This document shows, in pieces, positions 51,685 to 60,944 of a stretch of 64,000 nucleotides of DNA. A model generated the notes under the pieces. The model made no database searches. It was given only the letters and a program-made list of their open reading frames with translations, and had not been told where the DNA came from. The number at the start of each line of letters is the position of its first letter. The stretch's first letter is position 1. A program made the translations under genes and the position numbers. This DNA comes from CAWDMN01 sp963803155 (GTDB lineage: Bacteria > Acidobacteriota > Terriglobia > Versatilivoradales > Versatilivoraceae), in the NCBI GenBank assembly GCA_963803155.1, contig CAWDMN010000038.1:50172-114171 (forward strand). Reading direction: 5' to 3'.

Positions 51685-52539
51685 CTATTTTTTGAGCAGG
51701 TTCTTCGTCACAAAAAAAACATTCTCTTTTCTTTCCCGCAAGCGACGATAGAAATAGGGAAGCCAATGGGCGCCGTAGGGAACATAAACCCGGACTTGAT
51801 ATCCTTCCTCCACCAAACGTTTTTGGGTTTCTGCCCGGAGCCCAAAAAGCATCTGAAATTCAAAACGGCTCGAATCGATCCGCTGTTCCTTGGCATACTG
51901 CTTGACCCACGAAATTAGAACATCATCATGAGTGGCAAGAGCGGGACAATTCCCATGACAGAGAAGGCTGGAGGCCTGACGGCAATACCCGTTGCGGATG
52001 TCATCCATCGATTGCAGGGCCACATTGGGAGGTTCCTTGTAGGCGCCTTTACAGAGCCGGACCCTGGCCCCCAAGCCCAGAATTCTTTCCAAATCCTTGT
52101 CGGTGCGGTGAAGATAGGCTTGAAGCACAATTCCCACATTGGGATAGATTCGAAACAGCTTTTCGAACAGATCCAGAGTACGCGTAGTGTAATCGGATCC
52201 CTCCATATCGATCCGCACAAAGTTGCCGTGGGCGGCGGCTTTCTCGCAAATTTTTTTCAAATTGTCGAAACAGAGCTCCTGACTAATGTCCAACCCCATT
52301 TGGGTCAGCTTTAAAGAGACATTGGAATCAATTCCGCTTTTCTGAATGGAATTCAGGGTAAGCAAATAACTTTGGACTGCCATTTCGGCGCTTTGAGGCA
52401 AATTGACATTTTCACCCAACACATCAAGGGTTGCGCGAATCCCCAACTGATTGAGGCGGCGCACTGCCCGGACTGCTTCTTCCATGGTGAGTCCCGCTAC
52501 AAAACGGCGGGCGAAAAAAAACAAAATTCGATTGAGCAT
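51685..52539 (-). CDS. Monofunctional proline dehydrogenase
   Basis: FAD-dependent oxidation of proline to pyrroline-5-carboxylate, feeding electrons to quinones. From ATG 52539 (AGGA seven bases upstream) it has 284 residues, the length of stand-alone ProDH. Barrel motifs: GIRATLDVLGENV, SLKLTQMGLD, FVRIDMEGSDYTTRTL, VGIVLQAYLHRT, RVRLCKGAYKEP, LATHDD, FEFQMLFGLR and VRVYVPYGAHWLPYFYRRLRERKEN, whose two arginines clamp the proline carboxylate. The partner P5C dehydrogenase (PutA C-terminal half) is not in the window. A long repeat array lies upstream. Confidence 0.92.
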   Translation of the reverse strand: MLNRILFFFARRFVAGLTMEEAVRAVRRLNQLGIRATLDVLGENVNLPQSAEMAVQSYLLTLNSIQKSGIDSNVSLKLTQMGLDISQELCFDNLKKICEKAAAHGNFVRIDMEGSDYTTRTLDLFEKLFRIYPNVGIVLQAYLHRTDKDLERILGLGARVRLCKGAYKEPPNVALQSMDDIRNGYCRQASSLLCHGNCPALATHDDVLISWVKQYAKEQRIDSSRFEFQMLFGLRAETQKRLVEEGYQVRVYVPYGAHWLPYFYRRLRERKENVFFVTKNLLKK

Positions 52540-52689
52540 TGTTCGTCCTGGAAACAATACAGTTGAAGAATGCCATTAAATCAAGGATCGAATAGTCCGC
52601 TTCGATGAGAACCTGAGACGGAGGAACCGGCTCTGGTCCGTCTCCTGATGGGATCTTCCTTCCCAACAATGGATAGAGGCTGCTTTACC

Positions 52690-53110
52690 TATGACTCCCT
52701 AGAAAATCCCGGCGTCAGAGACCTCACAGGTCTCCAAGACCTGTGAGGTCTGAAGATTTTCATCATCTTGTTGTGCCAGCCACGCTGGCATGATCAGCTC
52801 CCTAGAAAATCCCCCTTTGAAGGGGGTGGCGTCCGCTTGCGGGCGTCGGGGGATGTCAGACCTGCCGACAAGACATCCCCCTGGCGCTACCGCGCCATCC
52901 CCCTTCAAAGGGGGAATAAATTTTCATTCTCTTGTTGAGCCAGCCGGGCTGGCATGAGTGGCTCCCTAGAAAATCCCGGAGCCAGAGACCTCACAGGTCT
53001 CCAAGACCTGTGAGGTCTGGAGATTTTCATTGTCTTGTTGTGCCAGCCACGCTGGCATGATCAGCTCCTCAGAAAATAGCGTGGATGGAGGCGGGGTGCC
53101 CCCACCCCGT
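52690..53110. repeat. R1 tandem palindromic repeat array
   Basis: Three successive units in the 594-base gap before the phosphatase gene. Units 1 and 3 each contain AGACCTCACAGGTCT, CCA, AGACCTGTGAGGTCT, a perfect 15-bp hairpin (52719-52751 and 52986-53018). Unit 2 instead has arms CCCCCTTTGAAGGGGGTGGCG (52811-52831) and CGCCATCCCCCTTCAAAGGGGG (52893-52914). All units end in a core TTGTTGTGCCAGC...GCTGGCATGA.CAGCTCC followed by (C)TAGAAAATCCC; the core itself folds (TGCCAGC/GCTGGCA). The same core occurs at 36727 and about 36872. Confidence 0.85.
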
Positions 53111-53133
53111 CTGGGTTTGCCAAACTTACGGAC

Positions 53134-53541
53134 TCATTCTTCCTTTTGAATCGCATCCACCAAATCCAGCACTTTCTCTTCAATCTGGTCCCGCACATGG
53201 CGGAAAAAGTCGAGAGATTCGCCAACCGGGTCGGGGATAATCCATTGGCTGAATTCAGCACTCAAAGCCATGGAACGGACTTGCGGGGCGATCGACAAAT
53301 CCAGGGCGATCACCCGGTCAATCCGGCGCCAATCCACACTCTCCAGACCGCGCGAACATTGAATGGCAATATTGATCCCCTTTTCTTCCATCACCGTGAC
53401 GGCATTCCGGCTGATATATCGAGCGGGATGAGTGCCGGCGCTGGAGGCTTCCACCCAGCTTTTGCCGTAATAGTTGGCAAAACCCTCCGCCATCGGACTA
53501 CGGCAGGAATTGCCGATGCAGACAAAGAGGATCCTTTTCAT
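53134..53541 (-). CDS. Low-molecular-weight protein tyrosine phosphatase / arsenate reductase family
   Basis: 135 residues with the phosphatase loop FVCIGNSCRSPMAEG: Cys8-x5-Arg14-Ser, and the general acid loop PDPVGES (Asp104). Both families share this fold. Thioredoxin-coupled arsenate reductases need two further cysteines near residues 80-90; none is present there (only Cys62 is left), so a tyrosine phosphatase acting on phosphoproteins or capsule kinases is more likely, though some database entries label such proteins arsenate reductase. AAGGA precedes the ATG. It is followed downstream by the R1 repeat array. Confidence 0.82.
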   Translation of the reverse strand: MKRILFVCIGNSCRSPMAEGFANYYGKSWVEASSAGTHPARYISRNAVTVMEEKGINIAIQCSRGLESVDWRRIDRVIALDLSIAPQVRSMALSAEFSQWIIPDPVGESLDFFRHVRDQIEEKVLDLVDAIQKEE

Positions 53542-53772
53542 GAAGATCTTCCTTTTGATCTAATGGCAAAAATTATAGCGGAGGTGGTTCGTCAAACTCA
53601 GTGTCTTTGAGAAATGAATCGCGGGGTAAGGTCGCTCTGCGATCACACCTTGCCGCATGGCAAATGTGCAATCGGATTTCATGTACATCGGATTTTACGC
53701 ATGGGAGGGCAAAAGGCTCATGGAGTTTGGATGTGGGGATGGCCATACCCGCCCGACATTTTCGTTTAGGGT

Positions 53773-54105
53773 TTAGATGACATCCCGCTCGCCAGTCCGG
53801 ATGTTATATCCCTGCTCGACGGGAAGGACAAATATTCGCCCATCCCCGATTTCCCCCGTCCGAGACGTTTCCATGACGGCTTTGATCACTTCGTCCACCA
53901 AGTTATCCGGCAATACCATCTCGATCATCATCTTGGGAAGAAGAGTTACGCTGTACTCCCGCCCGCGGTAGATCGCCTTATGTCCTTTTTGCCGCCCATG
54001 TCCACGCACTTCCGAGACCGTCATCCCCGCCACATTCAACTTTCCCAGGGCCTCCCGCACTTCCTCCAACTTGTTGGGGCGAACGATACATTTAACCAAT
54101 TTCAT
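53773..54105 (-). CDS. glnB: Nitrogen regulatory protein PII
   Basis: A 110-residue PII signal protein that senses 2-oxoglutarate, ATP/ADP and glutamine. MKLVKCIVRPNKLEEVREAL, the T-loop GHGRQKGHKAIYRGREYSVTLLPK with the uridylylation site Tyr51, and the C-terminal EIGDGRIFVLPVEQGYNIRTGERD (PII signature 2) are present. The T-loop reads KAIYRGREY, close to GlnB consensus. GCGAGG precedes the ATG. It follows glnD by 48 bases, so modifier and target are likely cotranscribed. No amtB neighbour, so GlnB rather than GlnK is the reasonable label. Confidence 0.95.
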   Translation of the reverse strand: MKLVKCIVRPNKLEEVREALGKLNVAGMTVSEVRGHGRQKGHKAIYRGREYSVTLLPKMMIEMVLPDNLVDEVIKAVMETSRTGEIGDGRIFVLPVEQGYNIRTGERDVI

Positions 54106-54153
54106 GGAGTCCTCGCTTCCTGCCTTAAAGTGCGGCTTCCCGCCATAAGAATC

Positions 54154-56772
54154 CTATCCCGCCACATTCTCAACGGAGAGCCGTTCCAGATTATTTTTCA
54201 TCATGCCGGAAAGATTTTTTTGCCGCTCCTCGGAGAGCTTTCCCCCTCCATGCGTCAGATAAAAAACATCGATGGCTTTATGCCCTTCCGTGGAAATCAA
54301 GGCCAAATCAATATTGCATCCGGCCAGCGAAATGGTCCGGGCAATGGTGGAAAGCAAGCCCAAGCGGTCCCTCGCAATGATCTCCACAATAGTATAACCG
54401 CCAGAAGCATGTTCGACGAAATGCACGGAAGGCTCAACCGAGCTCTTGCCCTTCGAATGAATGAGATTACTATTTTCCCGCCGTTTAAGCAACTCGGATA
54501 GGCTCTGTTCTTCCAATATCACGGCACGGAAGGTTTCCCGAAAACGATCGATTTCGCTCCGGTTCAATTTAAAGGTCTGCATCCGATCTTCAAATTCGAT
54601 TATATCCAGGATTATCCCGTGATGATTGGCCAGGGCTTGTCCGCGCACAATGTTCATGCCGAAGTAAGCAAGCACCCCCGTCAGCTTGGCAAATAGGAAG
54701 GGTCGATCAAAGGCCATCAAGCTCAATTCATAGGTGGATTTGCGGCGAACGAGCTTGATGATGAACTCATCGGCGGATCGAAGCCGTTCCGACATCCGGA
54801 AATGTTCGGCAATTTTCTCAGCTGCTACAAGCTTAAGGTAGCGGCGGGGAAAACCATCCAGAAACACGCGGAGCTTGCCGCCCGTAGGATCTTCCGGCAC
54901 CAACGGCAGGACGGCATCCACCAAATCGCTGGCATGGTGAGTTTCCCAGCGATCGTCGGCAAACACTCTCGTCAAATGAACATCAGCCTCTACATACAAT
55001 TGCCAAAGCAAATCTTCCTTCCACGGAGTGAGCGCGTCAGGGCTGACCGCCTTGATGTCCGCATAAGTGGCGAGGCAGAGCAATTTTAAATTCTCCTGAG
55101 ACCCCACCCGCTCGACAAAATCTTGCAGCATGGCTTCGTCCGTGATATCCCGCCGCTGAAAGGCATTCGACATTTCCAAGTGACTGTGAACAAGGAACCG
55201 AGTGACTTCATAGTCCTCAGCAGCCAGGTGGACCCGCCGTGCAATGATTTCCAACGCCTCAAGACTTCTCGCTACATGGTTTCCCTCCAAGGCTTTTCCC
55301 ACATCGTGGAACAACATGGAGAAATAGAGCAGGTCAGGCCGGACCAATGATTTCAGCATTTCCCCGAAGCGTCTGTCTTTGGGTCTGCGGCTGTTATGCA
55401 ATTCCTCCAAATGCTTGATGGAAAGCAGGGAATGTTCATCCACGGTGTAGCGGTGGAAAAAATCCTGGATGACGTGGCAGCGAATCCGGTCAAACTCGGG
55501 GAACAACCTTCCCAGCAGTCCGATTTCATGCATCAACGCCAGTACGTGATATACGCGCTTGGGTTGCCGCAACAAATTCAAAAAGAGATCACGGATTTCC
55601 GGCAAAGAACGAACCCGGTCATCGATGAGGTGGAGGTTCTTCTTGACTTGATTGAGCGCGGACTCACTCAGCGGAATCTGATATTTTGCCGACCGGTAAA
55701 ATAACTTCAAGAGATTGGAGGGATTTTTCCGGATAACTTCCAGATCGGTAAAATCCAAAGCCCCCCGGCGGACCCGGGTGGTGCTCCATACATTCGACTT
55801 AAAACTCTTGGAAATGCGGCGCGCCGGCGGAAAAGCCCGCCGGCTCATCGATTCATAAAAACTATGAATTTCTTTGGCCTTGAGAAAATAATCTCGCATG
55901 AAAGCCCGAACCGCTTCCCCTTCTCCTTTTCGCGGGTAACCCCAGGCGGGGGCAAGGATCTCCTGGTGCTCATGAGAGAGGGTGTTGCGATCGCGCCGGT
56001 TGAGAAAATGCAATGCCGTCCGCAAAGCTCCCAAGAATTGATGGGCTTCCCGGAGTTTCCGCAGTTCACCCGGGGTGAGGATCTCACCCTCCACGAGTCC
56101 CTGGCCGCTATCGGTTCCAAAAAGAATTTTGGCAATCCAGCGGGAAACGTGCAAATCCCGCAATCCGCCCGGAGCTTCTTTGACATCCGGTTCGAGATGG
56201 TAGATGGTATCGTCAAACCGCCCGTGGCGTTCCTCCTGAAAAGCAAGCAATGCCTTCAAAAACTCCTTCTTCTGGCGGGACAAAAAGCGCTGTACTTCTT
56301 GGTGGCGAAATTGCTCCGCCAACTCGGCATCACCGGCTAAAAATCGCAGATCGAGAAGCGCCGTAGCCAATTCTAAATTGCGGGAATCGAATACATACTC
56401 CTTAAGGTGCAGAACCCGATGCCCGATGCTCAATCCCAGATCCCAAAGCGGATTCAACATCCTTTTGAGAAAGTCCTCATCCTCGCTGAAGAGCGGCTTT
56501 TCAAAAAGAAAGATCAGATCAACATCCGAATAGGGGTGAAGCTCACGCCGGCCCAGTCCACCCGTGGATAACAGCGAAAACCGGTTCGAGCAGGCGGGAG
56601 AAATCAGCCGCGCCTTCCCATGGATCTCCGTAATCAAGTCTTCCATGTGGCGGGATAAAGATTTTAAAAGGCCCGGGGCGCGGGGAGAAGTCTCAAACTC
56701 TTGTCGATATCGGGCTACATGCTGTTCCCAACGTTCTCGTGTCATATGCGGACTCAGCTTTTCTCTATTCAT
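54154..56772 (-). CDS. glnD: PII uridylyltransferase/uridylyl-removing enzyme
   Basis: Attaches or removes UMP on PII Tyr51 according to glutamine. The 872 residues show: nucleotidyltransferase motif STGGLGRRELHPYSDVDLIFLFE (69-91, Asp83/Asp85 metal ligands); the helical GlnD region (EAPGGLRDLHVSRWIAK, about 199-215); an HD hydrolase domain with FHDVGKA (His489-Asp490) for deuridylylation; and two C-terminal ACT domains (FDRPFLFAKLTGVLAYFGMNIV; ARDRLGLLSTIARTISLAGCNIDLALIST), the glutamine sensors. All activities look intact. The ribosome site is weak. It lies directly upstream of its substrate gene glnB. Confidence 0.96.
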   Translation of the reverse strand: MNREKLSPHMTRERWEQHVARYRQEFETSPRAPGLLKSLSRHMEDLITEIHGKARLISPACSNRFSLLSTGGLGRRELHPYSDVDLIFLFEKPLFSEDEDFLKRMLNPLWDLGLSIGHRVLHLKEYVFDSRNLELATALLDLRFLAGDAELAEQFRHQEVQRFLSRQKKEFLKALLAFQEERHGRFDDTIYHLEPDVKEAPGGLRDLHVSRWIAKILFGTDSGQGLVEGEILTPGELRKLREAHQFLGALRTALHFLNRRDRNTLSHEHQEILAPAWGYPRKGEGEAVRAFMRDYFLKAKEIHSFYESMSRRAFPPARRISKSFKSNVWSTTRVRRGALDFTDLEVIRKNPSNLLKLFYRSAKYQIPLSESALNQVKKNLHLIDDRVRSLPEIRDLFLNLLRQPKRVYHVLALMHEIGLLGRLFPEFDRIRCHVIQDFFHRYTVDEHSLLSIKHLEELHNSRRPKDRRFGEMLKSLVRPDLLYFSMLFHDVGKALEGNHVARSLEALEIIARRVHLAAEDYEVTRFLVHSHLEMSNAFQRRDITDEAMLQDFVERVGSQENLKLLCLATYADIKAVSPDALTPWKEDLLWQLYVEADVHLTRVFADDRWETHHASDLVDAVLPLVPEDPTGGKLRVFLDGFPRRYLKLVAAEKIAEHFRMSERLRSADEFIIKLVRRKSTYELSLMAFDRPFLFAKLTGVLAYFGMNIVRGQALANHHGIILDIIEFEDRMQTFKLNRSEIDRFRETFRAVILEEQSLSELLKRRENSNLIHSKGKSSVEPSVHFVEHASGGYTIVEIIARDRLGLLSTIARTISLAGCNIDLALISTEGHKAIDVFYLTHGGGKLSEERQKNLSGMMKNNLERLSVENVAG

Positions 56773-56925
56773 AGCTCAGAGAATCTCAGAAATCAATCGC
56801 AAATAATCCCCCCTAACAGGCACTTTAATGGAATTCACAACTTTTTTGAACAATTCCAGGAAGGAATTCGTTACACTGGTTGGGAGTGGAAAGAGTCCGA
56901 ACTCCACTGCCGCCGGGAGGATGCT

Positions 56926-57603
56926 ATGAACTGTTTAAAACATCCGGAAAAAGAAGCAAGCTTATTCTGTTCAAATTGTGGCATGGCTTTGTGTCAGGAT
57001 TGCGTCAAAACCGCAGGATCCCGTATCTTATGCGAAAAATGTTTCCTTGTAGCGTCGACGGAGTCCGGTCAGGCAACAATTCCGCCCCCGCCTCCCCCTC
57101 AAAATGCTGTCCGGCCCAATGTTGAAAGCGCTAAGGGAGATCCTTATTGCTCTCCCGGAGTGGCCTTTGCTCTCGGGCTCGTCCCTGGCGTCGGAGCTAT
57201 TTGCAATGGAGAATTACTGAAGGGCTTTGTCCATGTCTTGATATTTGGCAGCCTGATTTCTCTGACCGGATCTGACGATGTCGCCGGACTGAGTCCTCTA
57301 TTTGGAATTTTGGCGGGAGCTTTTTATGTGTACATGCCTCTGGAGGCGTATCACACCGCCCGCAAACGGACCATGGCCCTGCGCGGCATCCAGGTGATTA
57401 CTCCCTTCGAGCAATTCCGCTTTTCCAATTTCTGGGCGGGGACAGTGGCCATTCTTTTTGGGACCCTATTCCTCGTGAACCAGTTTGTATCCGGCGCGAT
57501 TGCCTTTGTGTTGCGAGGCTGGCCCATAGTTTTAATCTTGATAGGAATCTACAACCTTACCCGGCATTTTGGAATTGCGCTTCCCAAACGCAGGACTAGT
57601 TGA
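56926..57603 (+). CDS. B-box zinc-finger membrane protein
   Basis: 225 residues from ATG 56926, selected because GGGAGG lies just upstream; a longer frame reaching over the glnD start is unlikely. The N-terminus is a B-box-type zinc finger (Cys3, His6, Cys15, Cys18, Cys23, Cys26: CLKHPEKEASLFCSNCGMALCQDC) followed by a CEKC pair. A Pro-rich linker leads to several hydrophobic segments: GVAFALGLVPGVGAICNGELLKGFVHVLIFGSLISL, LFGILAGAFYVYMPLEAY and, near the end, TVAILFGTLFLVNQF plus GWPIVLILIGIYNLTRHFG, like the LiaF/DUF5668 membrane hairpin. Function unknown; a membrane sensor or anchoring factor is possible. It is divergent from glnD. Confidence 0.75.
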   Translation: MNCLKHPEKEASLFCSNCGMALCQDCVKTAGSRILCEKCFLVASTESGQATIPPPPPPQNAVRPNVESAKGDPYCSPGVAFALGLVPGVGAICNGELLKGFVHVLIFGSLISLTGSDDVAGLSPLFGILAGAFYVYMPLEAYHTARKRTMALRGIQVITPFEQFRFSNFWAGTVAILFGTLFLVNQFVSGAIAFVLRGWPIVLILIGIYNLTRHFGIALPKRRTS

Positions 57604-57623
57604 TCCCCTTCTGGTTGGAATTT

Positions 57624-57666
57624 AAATAAAAAAAGCCCACTTCCAATGAGTGGGCTTTTTTTATTT
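57624..57666. terminator. Bidirectional intrinsic terminator
   Basis: AAAAAAAGCCCACT and AGTGGGCTTTTTTT form a stem across TCCAATG or so, with A's on the left and T's on the right, so it can end both the plus-strand B-box gene (stop 57603) and metK from the minus strand (stop 57699). Confidence 0.92.
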
Positions 57667-57698
57667 CAAGGCCAGGCTGAAAGGCGGCACAAGGGCTG

Positions 57699-58880
57699 CT
57701 AAACCTGAGCCGCCAATTCCGCCAAGATTCCCGCTTTGTCGGTTCTCTCCCAGCTAAATCCGCCGGCTGTCGCGGGGGGACGTCCAAAATGTCCATAGGC
57801 CGCGGTAGCCTGGAATATTGGAAGTTTGAGCTTCAGCATTTCGATAATCCCCTTGGGCTTTAAATTAAAGACTTTTCGAACCAGCTCTTCCAATTTCTCA
57901 TGACTTATTTTTCCAGTTCCGAATGTATCCACCAGGATGGAAACCGGCTCGGCAACACCAATGGCATAGGCGAGCTGGACTTCACACTGGCTGGCCAAAC
58001 CAGCGGCAACAATGTTCTTGGCGACATAGCGGGCCGCATAAGCCGCGCTTCGATCCACTTTAGAGGGGTCCTTACCCGAAAAGGCGCCGCCTCCATGGCG
58101 GGCCCATCCACCATAACTGTCAACGATGATCTTCCGGCCAGTTAAGCCCGTATCGCCATGGGGGCCTCCCACTACAAATTTACCCGTGGGATTGACAAAA
58201 AATCGGGTCTGGGCATCCAGCAAATGGGCAGGAATTACAACCTTGATGACCTTTTCGATTACATCCTGTTGAATCTTCTCGTGGGAGACATCTTCGGTGT
58301 GTTGTGTCGAAACTACTACCGTATCCACGCGGACCGGCTTGCCATTCACATATTCCACGGTGACCTGGCTCTTGCTGTCGGGCCGGATATATTTAAGAAT
58401 ATTCGCTTTGCGTAATTCGGCAAGCTTCTGCACCAGGCGGTGGGCAAAAATAATCGGAGTGGGCATCAATTCAGGAGTCTCATCGCAGGCATAGCCGAAC
58501 ATCAAACCTTGATCGCCGGCTCCTTGTTCTTTGAACATTCCTTCGCCCTCAGTCACGCCTTGGGAGATATCAGGGGATTGAGGATGAATTCGAATATCCA
58601 CCCGGCAAGTCCGCCCATCGAATCCAATGTTGTGATCGGTATAGCCAATCTCGCAGATGGTGTCCCGAACTACTTTCTCCAAGTCCACCGTGCCGCTTGA
58701 GGTAACTTCGCCCGCCACCAGGCAGTAGTCCGTCGTAACCAGTGTCTCGCATGCCACACGGGAATTGGCATCTTTTTCCATATAAGCATCCAAAATGGCA
58801 TCGGAAATTTGATCAGCCACCTTATCTGGGTGCCCTTCCGATACCGACTCACTGGTAAATAACATCCGTTCGGAAATCAT
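57699..58880 (-). CDS. metK: S-adenosylmethionine synthetase
   Basis: Makes S-adenosylmethionine from methionine and ATP. The 393 residues have FTSESVSEGHPDKVADQISDAILD (8-31), GEVTSSGTVD, the GAGDQGLMFGYACDETPELMPTPI hexapeptide block, the mobile active-site region TGKFVVGGPHGDTGLTGRKIIVDSYGG, and the phosphate-binding GGGAFSGKDPSKVDRSAAYAARYVAKNIVAAGL. The C-terminus YGHFGR.PPATAGGFSWERTDKA is normal. GGAGGG lies some 13 bases before the ATG. I see no SAM riboswitch of a type I can recognise in the leader. Confidence 0.97.
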   Translation of the reverse strand: MISERMLFTSESVSEGHPDKVADQISDAILDAYMEKDANSRVACETLVTTDYCLVAGEVTSSGTVDLEKVVRDTICEIGYTDHNIGFDGRTCRVDIRIHPQSPDISQGVTEGEGMFKEQGAGDQGLMFGYACDETPELMPTPIIFAHRLVQKLAELRKANILKYIRPDSKSQVTVEYVNGKPVRVDTVVVSTQHTEDVSHEKIQQDVIEKVIKVVIPAHLLDAQTRFFVNPTGKFVVGGPHGDTGLTGRKIIVDSYGGWARHGGGAFSGKDPSKVDRSAAYAARYVAKNIVAAGLASQCEVQLAYAIGVAEPVSILVDTFGTGKISHEKLEELVRKVFNLKPKGIIEMLKLKLPIFQATAAYGHFGRPPATAGGFSWERTDKAGILAELAAQV

Positions 58881-59438
58881 GATTATTTTCTACCCTCCAA
58901 ATTCAAATTCTTGTGGGGAACTCTCTGCGCTGAAATAAAAGAAACCCCGTGTTGAGGTTTTTAAAGCGGCTACTGAATTTGCGAATCATTTAGCCCGGCA
59001 ACCAGCTGAATACGACTGCTTATTCCCTGCGAATCCAGTCCAGCCTGGAGAATAACCGAAGAAAGATATCCTTCCCCTCCAAATTTTGTCAAGCGAAATA
59101 AGTCTATTGCAAAGCTTTTGGAGACTCGTTCAACATCAGGATCAAGCGGGACCATTTGACCATTCAAGCCCTATGTTTGTTAACATGATGTCAGTGGCAG
59201 AGCGCATGCATCACCTTGGGAATCTCTCCCCGGCATATTTCTCGAACAGACATTTTGGCTCTCTGCCCATAATTGAGACATCGCAATTAGATGACAAGTC
59301 CCGCGGGAGCGAGCACTTCTGCGTCTGCTGGCTCGGAAACGCGCACGGGGTGACTTCGTCACGCGCGGCCATTCCACCTTTTTACCCCAGGAATTCCTCC
59401 TGGGTCTCCAATGGGAATTTTACGATGAAGCTTAGAGA
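58881..59438. other. Non-coding gap, 558 bases, metK leader and manA 3' region
   Basis: No supported gene. It contains a hairpin CCCAGGA/TCCTGGG (59386-59404, loop ATTCC) 35 bases past manA, a GTGAC-TTC-GTCAC palindrome within a GC-rich block (about 59302-59375) that looks like the other spacer repeats, and, near metK, a small AAACC/GGTTT hairpin (about 58940-58960). Confidence 0.4.
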
Positions 59439-60707
59439 CTATTCTGGAGGGATGCTGGCCTTGAATAGAACCGCATCTGTCTTTACCCCGGCAATGGAGT
59501 ACGGCACATCCGCGGAGATCAGACAGATCCCCCCAGGGTCTAGAATGCAGGTTTCTTGTCCAGCCTGGACTTTGGCTTTTCCTCTCAAAAGAATCACGGA
59601 ATCGGCACTGTGCGTGGAGACATTTTGAAAAACCTTCTCTTCTTGCAGATGGATTGAGCTGAGTTCAAATTCCCGGGAAGGGGTCAGATAGACTCTTTCA
59701 TGCTCAGATGTGCATTTTCCCTCGAGGATATTGGGTCTACGTCCTTCAAACTTCAAAATGCGCATCAATTCGGGCACGTCCACATATTTGGGGGTCAAAC
59801 CTCCTCGAAGCACATTGTCCGAGTTGGCCATGATTTCGATAGTGGTTCCTTCCAAATAGGCGTGCAAAAAACCAGCGGGCTGATAAGTGCCTTGACCCGG
59901 TTGAAGGTGAACAAGATTCAGCATGTAAATAGAAAAGAGCCCCCGGTCAATATGCTCTTCAGGAAGAGGGAATTCCGCCGCAGCGCGAAGGGCCCAGTAA
60001 TCCGGATGATTTTTGTCCCTGCCCGCCGAGCCACGAAGTCTGGCGAGCAGTGGCCTCAACAAGGCATCCACTTCTTCTTGGGGCAGCTCCATGATCAGGG
60101 CATAGAGCAACCTGATTGCGTCTGCAGGTCCGATCCCAGCGCCCTGCAGAGAGCCTTTCCTTCCTGGGAAGTCCGGCATGAGCTTGCTGACTTCAGGAGT
60201 TGAATCCAGCCATGCCGCTATCTCTTCGGAGGGTCGGAAGCCGTGCAACATCCAGAATTCAGTCAAGGACACATGAGCTTCCGGTTTGTGATTGTCGTCT
60301 TTGTAATTACGGCGCGCTGCTTTCAGACTAATGCCCGCTGCATTCTCACGGGCAAAACCCTTTTCGGCTTGTCGTTTGTCCGGATGAGCTTGGATGGAGA
60401 GCATTTGTCGGGCATCCAGCACTTTGAGCAGATAAGGAAGACGGTTTTGAAATCGCTTTGCCGTATCTTTGCCCAGGATTCTTTCAGCATCGCGAGAAAT
60501 CAAATCATTGAGCGGGACGTAATCTTTCCCCGCAACCACCAGGGAGGGCGATTTTGCATGGGCCCCAATCCACAATTCGGCATAAGGCCTCTGCCTCTGA
60601 TTCTCTACACCCAGCAGCCGAGGGATGAAATCATACCCGCCCCATTCATAGTGCTGAATAGCACCCTGCAATTTCAAGAGAGAGGAAGGGGTGAAGATTT
60701 TGGACAT
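59439..60707 (-). CDS. manA: Class I mannose-6-phosphate isomerase
   Basis: Interconverts fructose-6-phosphate and mannose-6-phosphate. The 422 residues are of the type I zinc cupin form: YAELWIGAHAKSPS (42-55), LSIQAHPDKRQAE (104-116, Gln106 and His108 zinc ligands), NYKDDNHKPEAHVSLTEFW (134-152, Glu143), QPAGFLHAYLEGTTIEIMANSDNVLRGGLTPKYVDVPEL (about 268-306, with the last zinc His and catalytic Arg region). It lies about 240 bases downstream of a phosphohexomutase gene on the same strand, so the two may supply mannose-1-phosphate to the manC product encoded at 9760. Confidence 0.93.
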   Translation of the reverse strand: MSKIFTPSSLLKLQGAIQHYEWGGYDFIPRLLGVENQRQRPYAELWIGAHAKSPSLVVAGKDYVPLNDLISRDAERILGKDTAKRFQNRLPYLLKVLDARQMLSIQAHPDKRQAEKGFARENAAGISLKAARRNYKDDNHKPEAHVSLTEFWMLHGFRPSEEIAAWLDSTPEVSKLMPDFPGRKGSLQGAGIGPADAIRLLYALIMELPQEEVDALLRPLLARLRGSAGRDKNHPDYWALRAAAEFPLPEEHIDRGLFSIYMLNLVHLQPGQGTYQPAGFLHAYLEGTTIEIMANSDNVLRGGLTPKYVDVPELMRILKFEGRRPNILEGKCTSEHERVYLTPSREFELSSIHLQEEKVFQNVSTHSADSVILLRGKAKVQAGQETCILDPGGICLISADVPYSIAGVKTDAVLFKASIPPE

Positions 60708-60944
60708 ATTCTAACAAGGTTCCATTTCAGATCAATGCAAGCAAATGAAGACATTGTCCATTTACTATTTGCCATTAATTGGCAATTGGCGCCAAGGCAT
60801 TGTGGCTTTTACCCAGCTCAGTGACAAATGAAAAATGGACCATGGGAAATGGAGCAGTCTTTTTGTGCCGCCTGTGAAGAATTAAGACCACCCTGTACTT
60901 TTCCCGCTGTGCGAAATCGCCCTATTAATTTTTGCGCGACTAGG

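Noticed and set aside
52690..53110. CRISPR array or phage attachment site
   Set aside because: The units are long, unequal and palindromic, with no uniform spacers and no integrase or tRNA nearby.
53134..53541. Thioredoxin-dependent arsenate reductase ArsC
   Set aside because: The additional redox cysteines near residues 80-90 are absent and there are no ars neighbours; a phosphatase is more likely.
59086..59628. Plus-strand open frame across the manA 3' end
   Set aside because: Half of it is antisense to manA and the rest is repeat-like spacer; no ribosome site.
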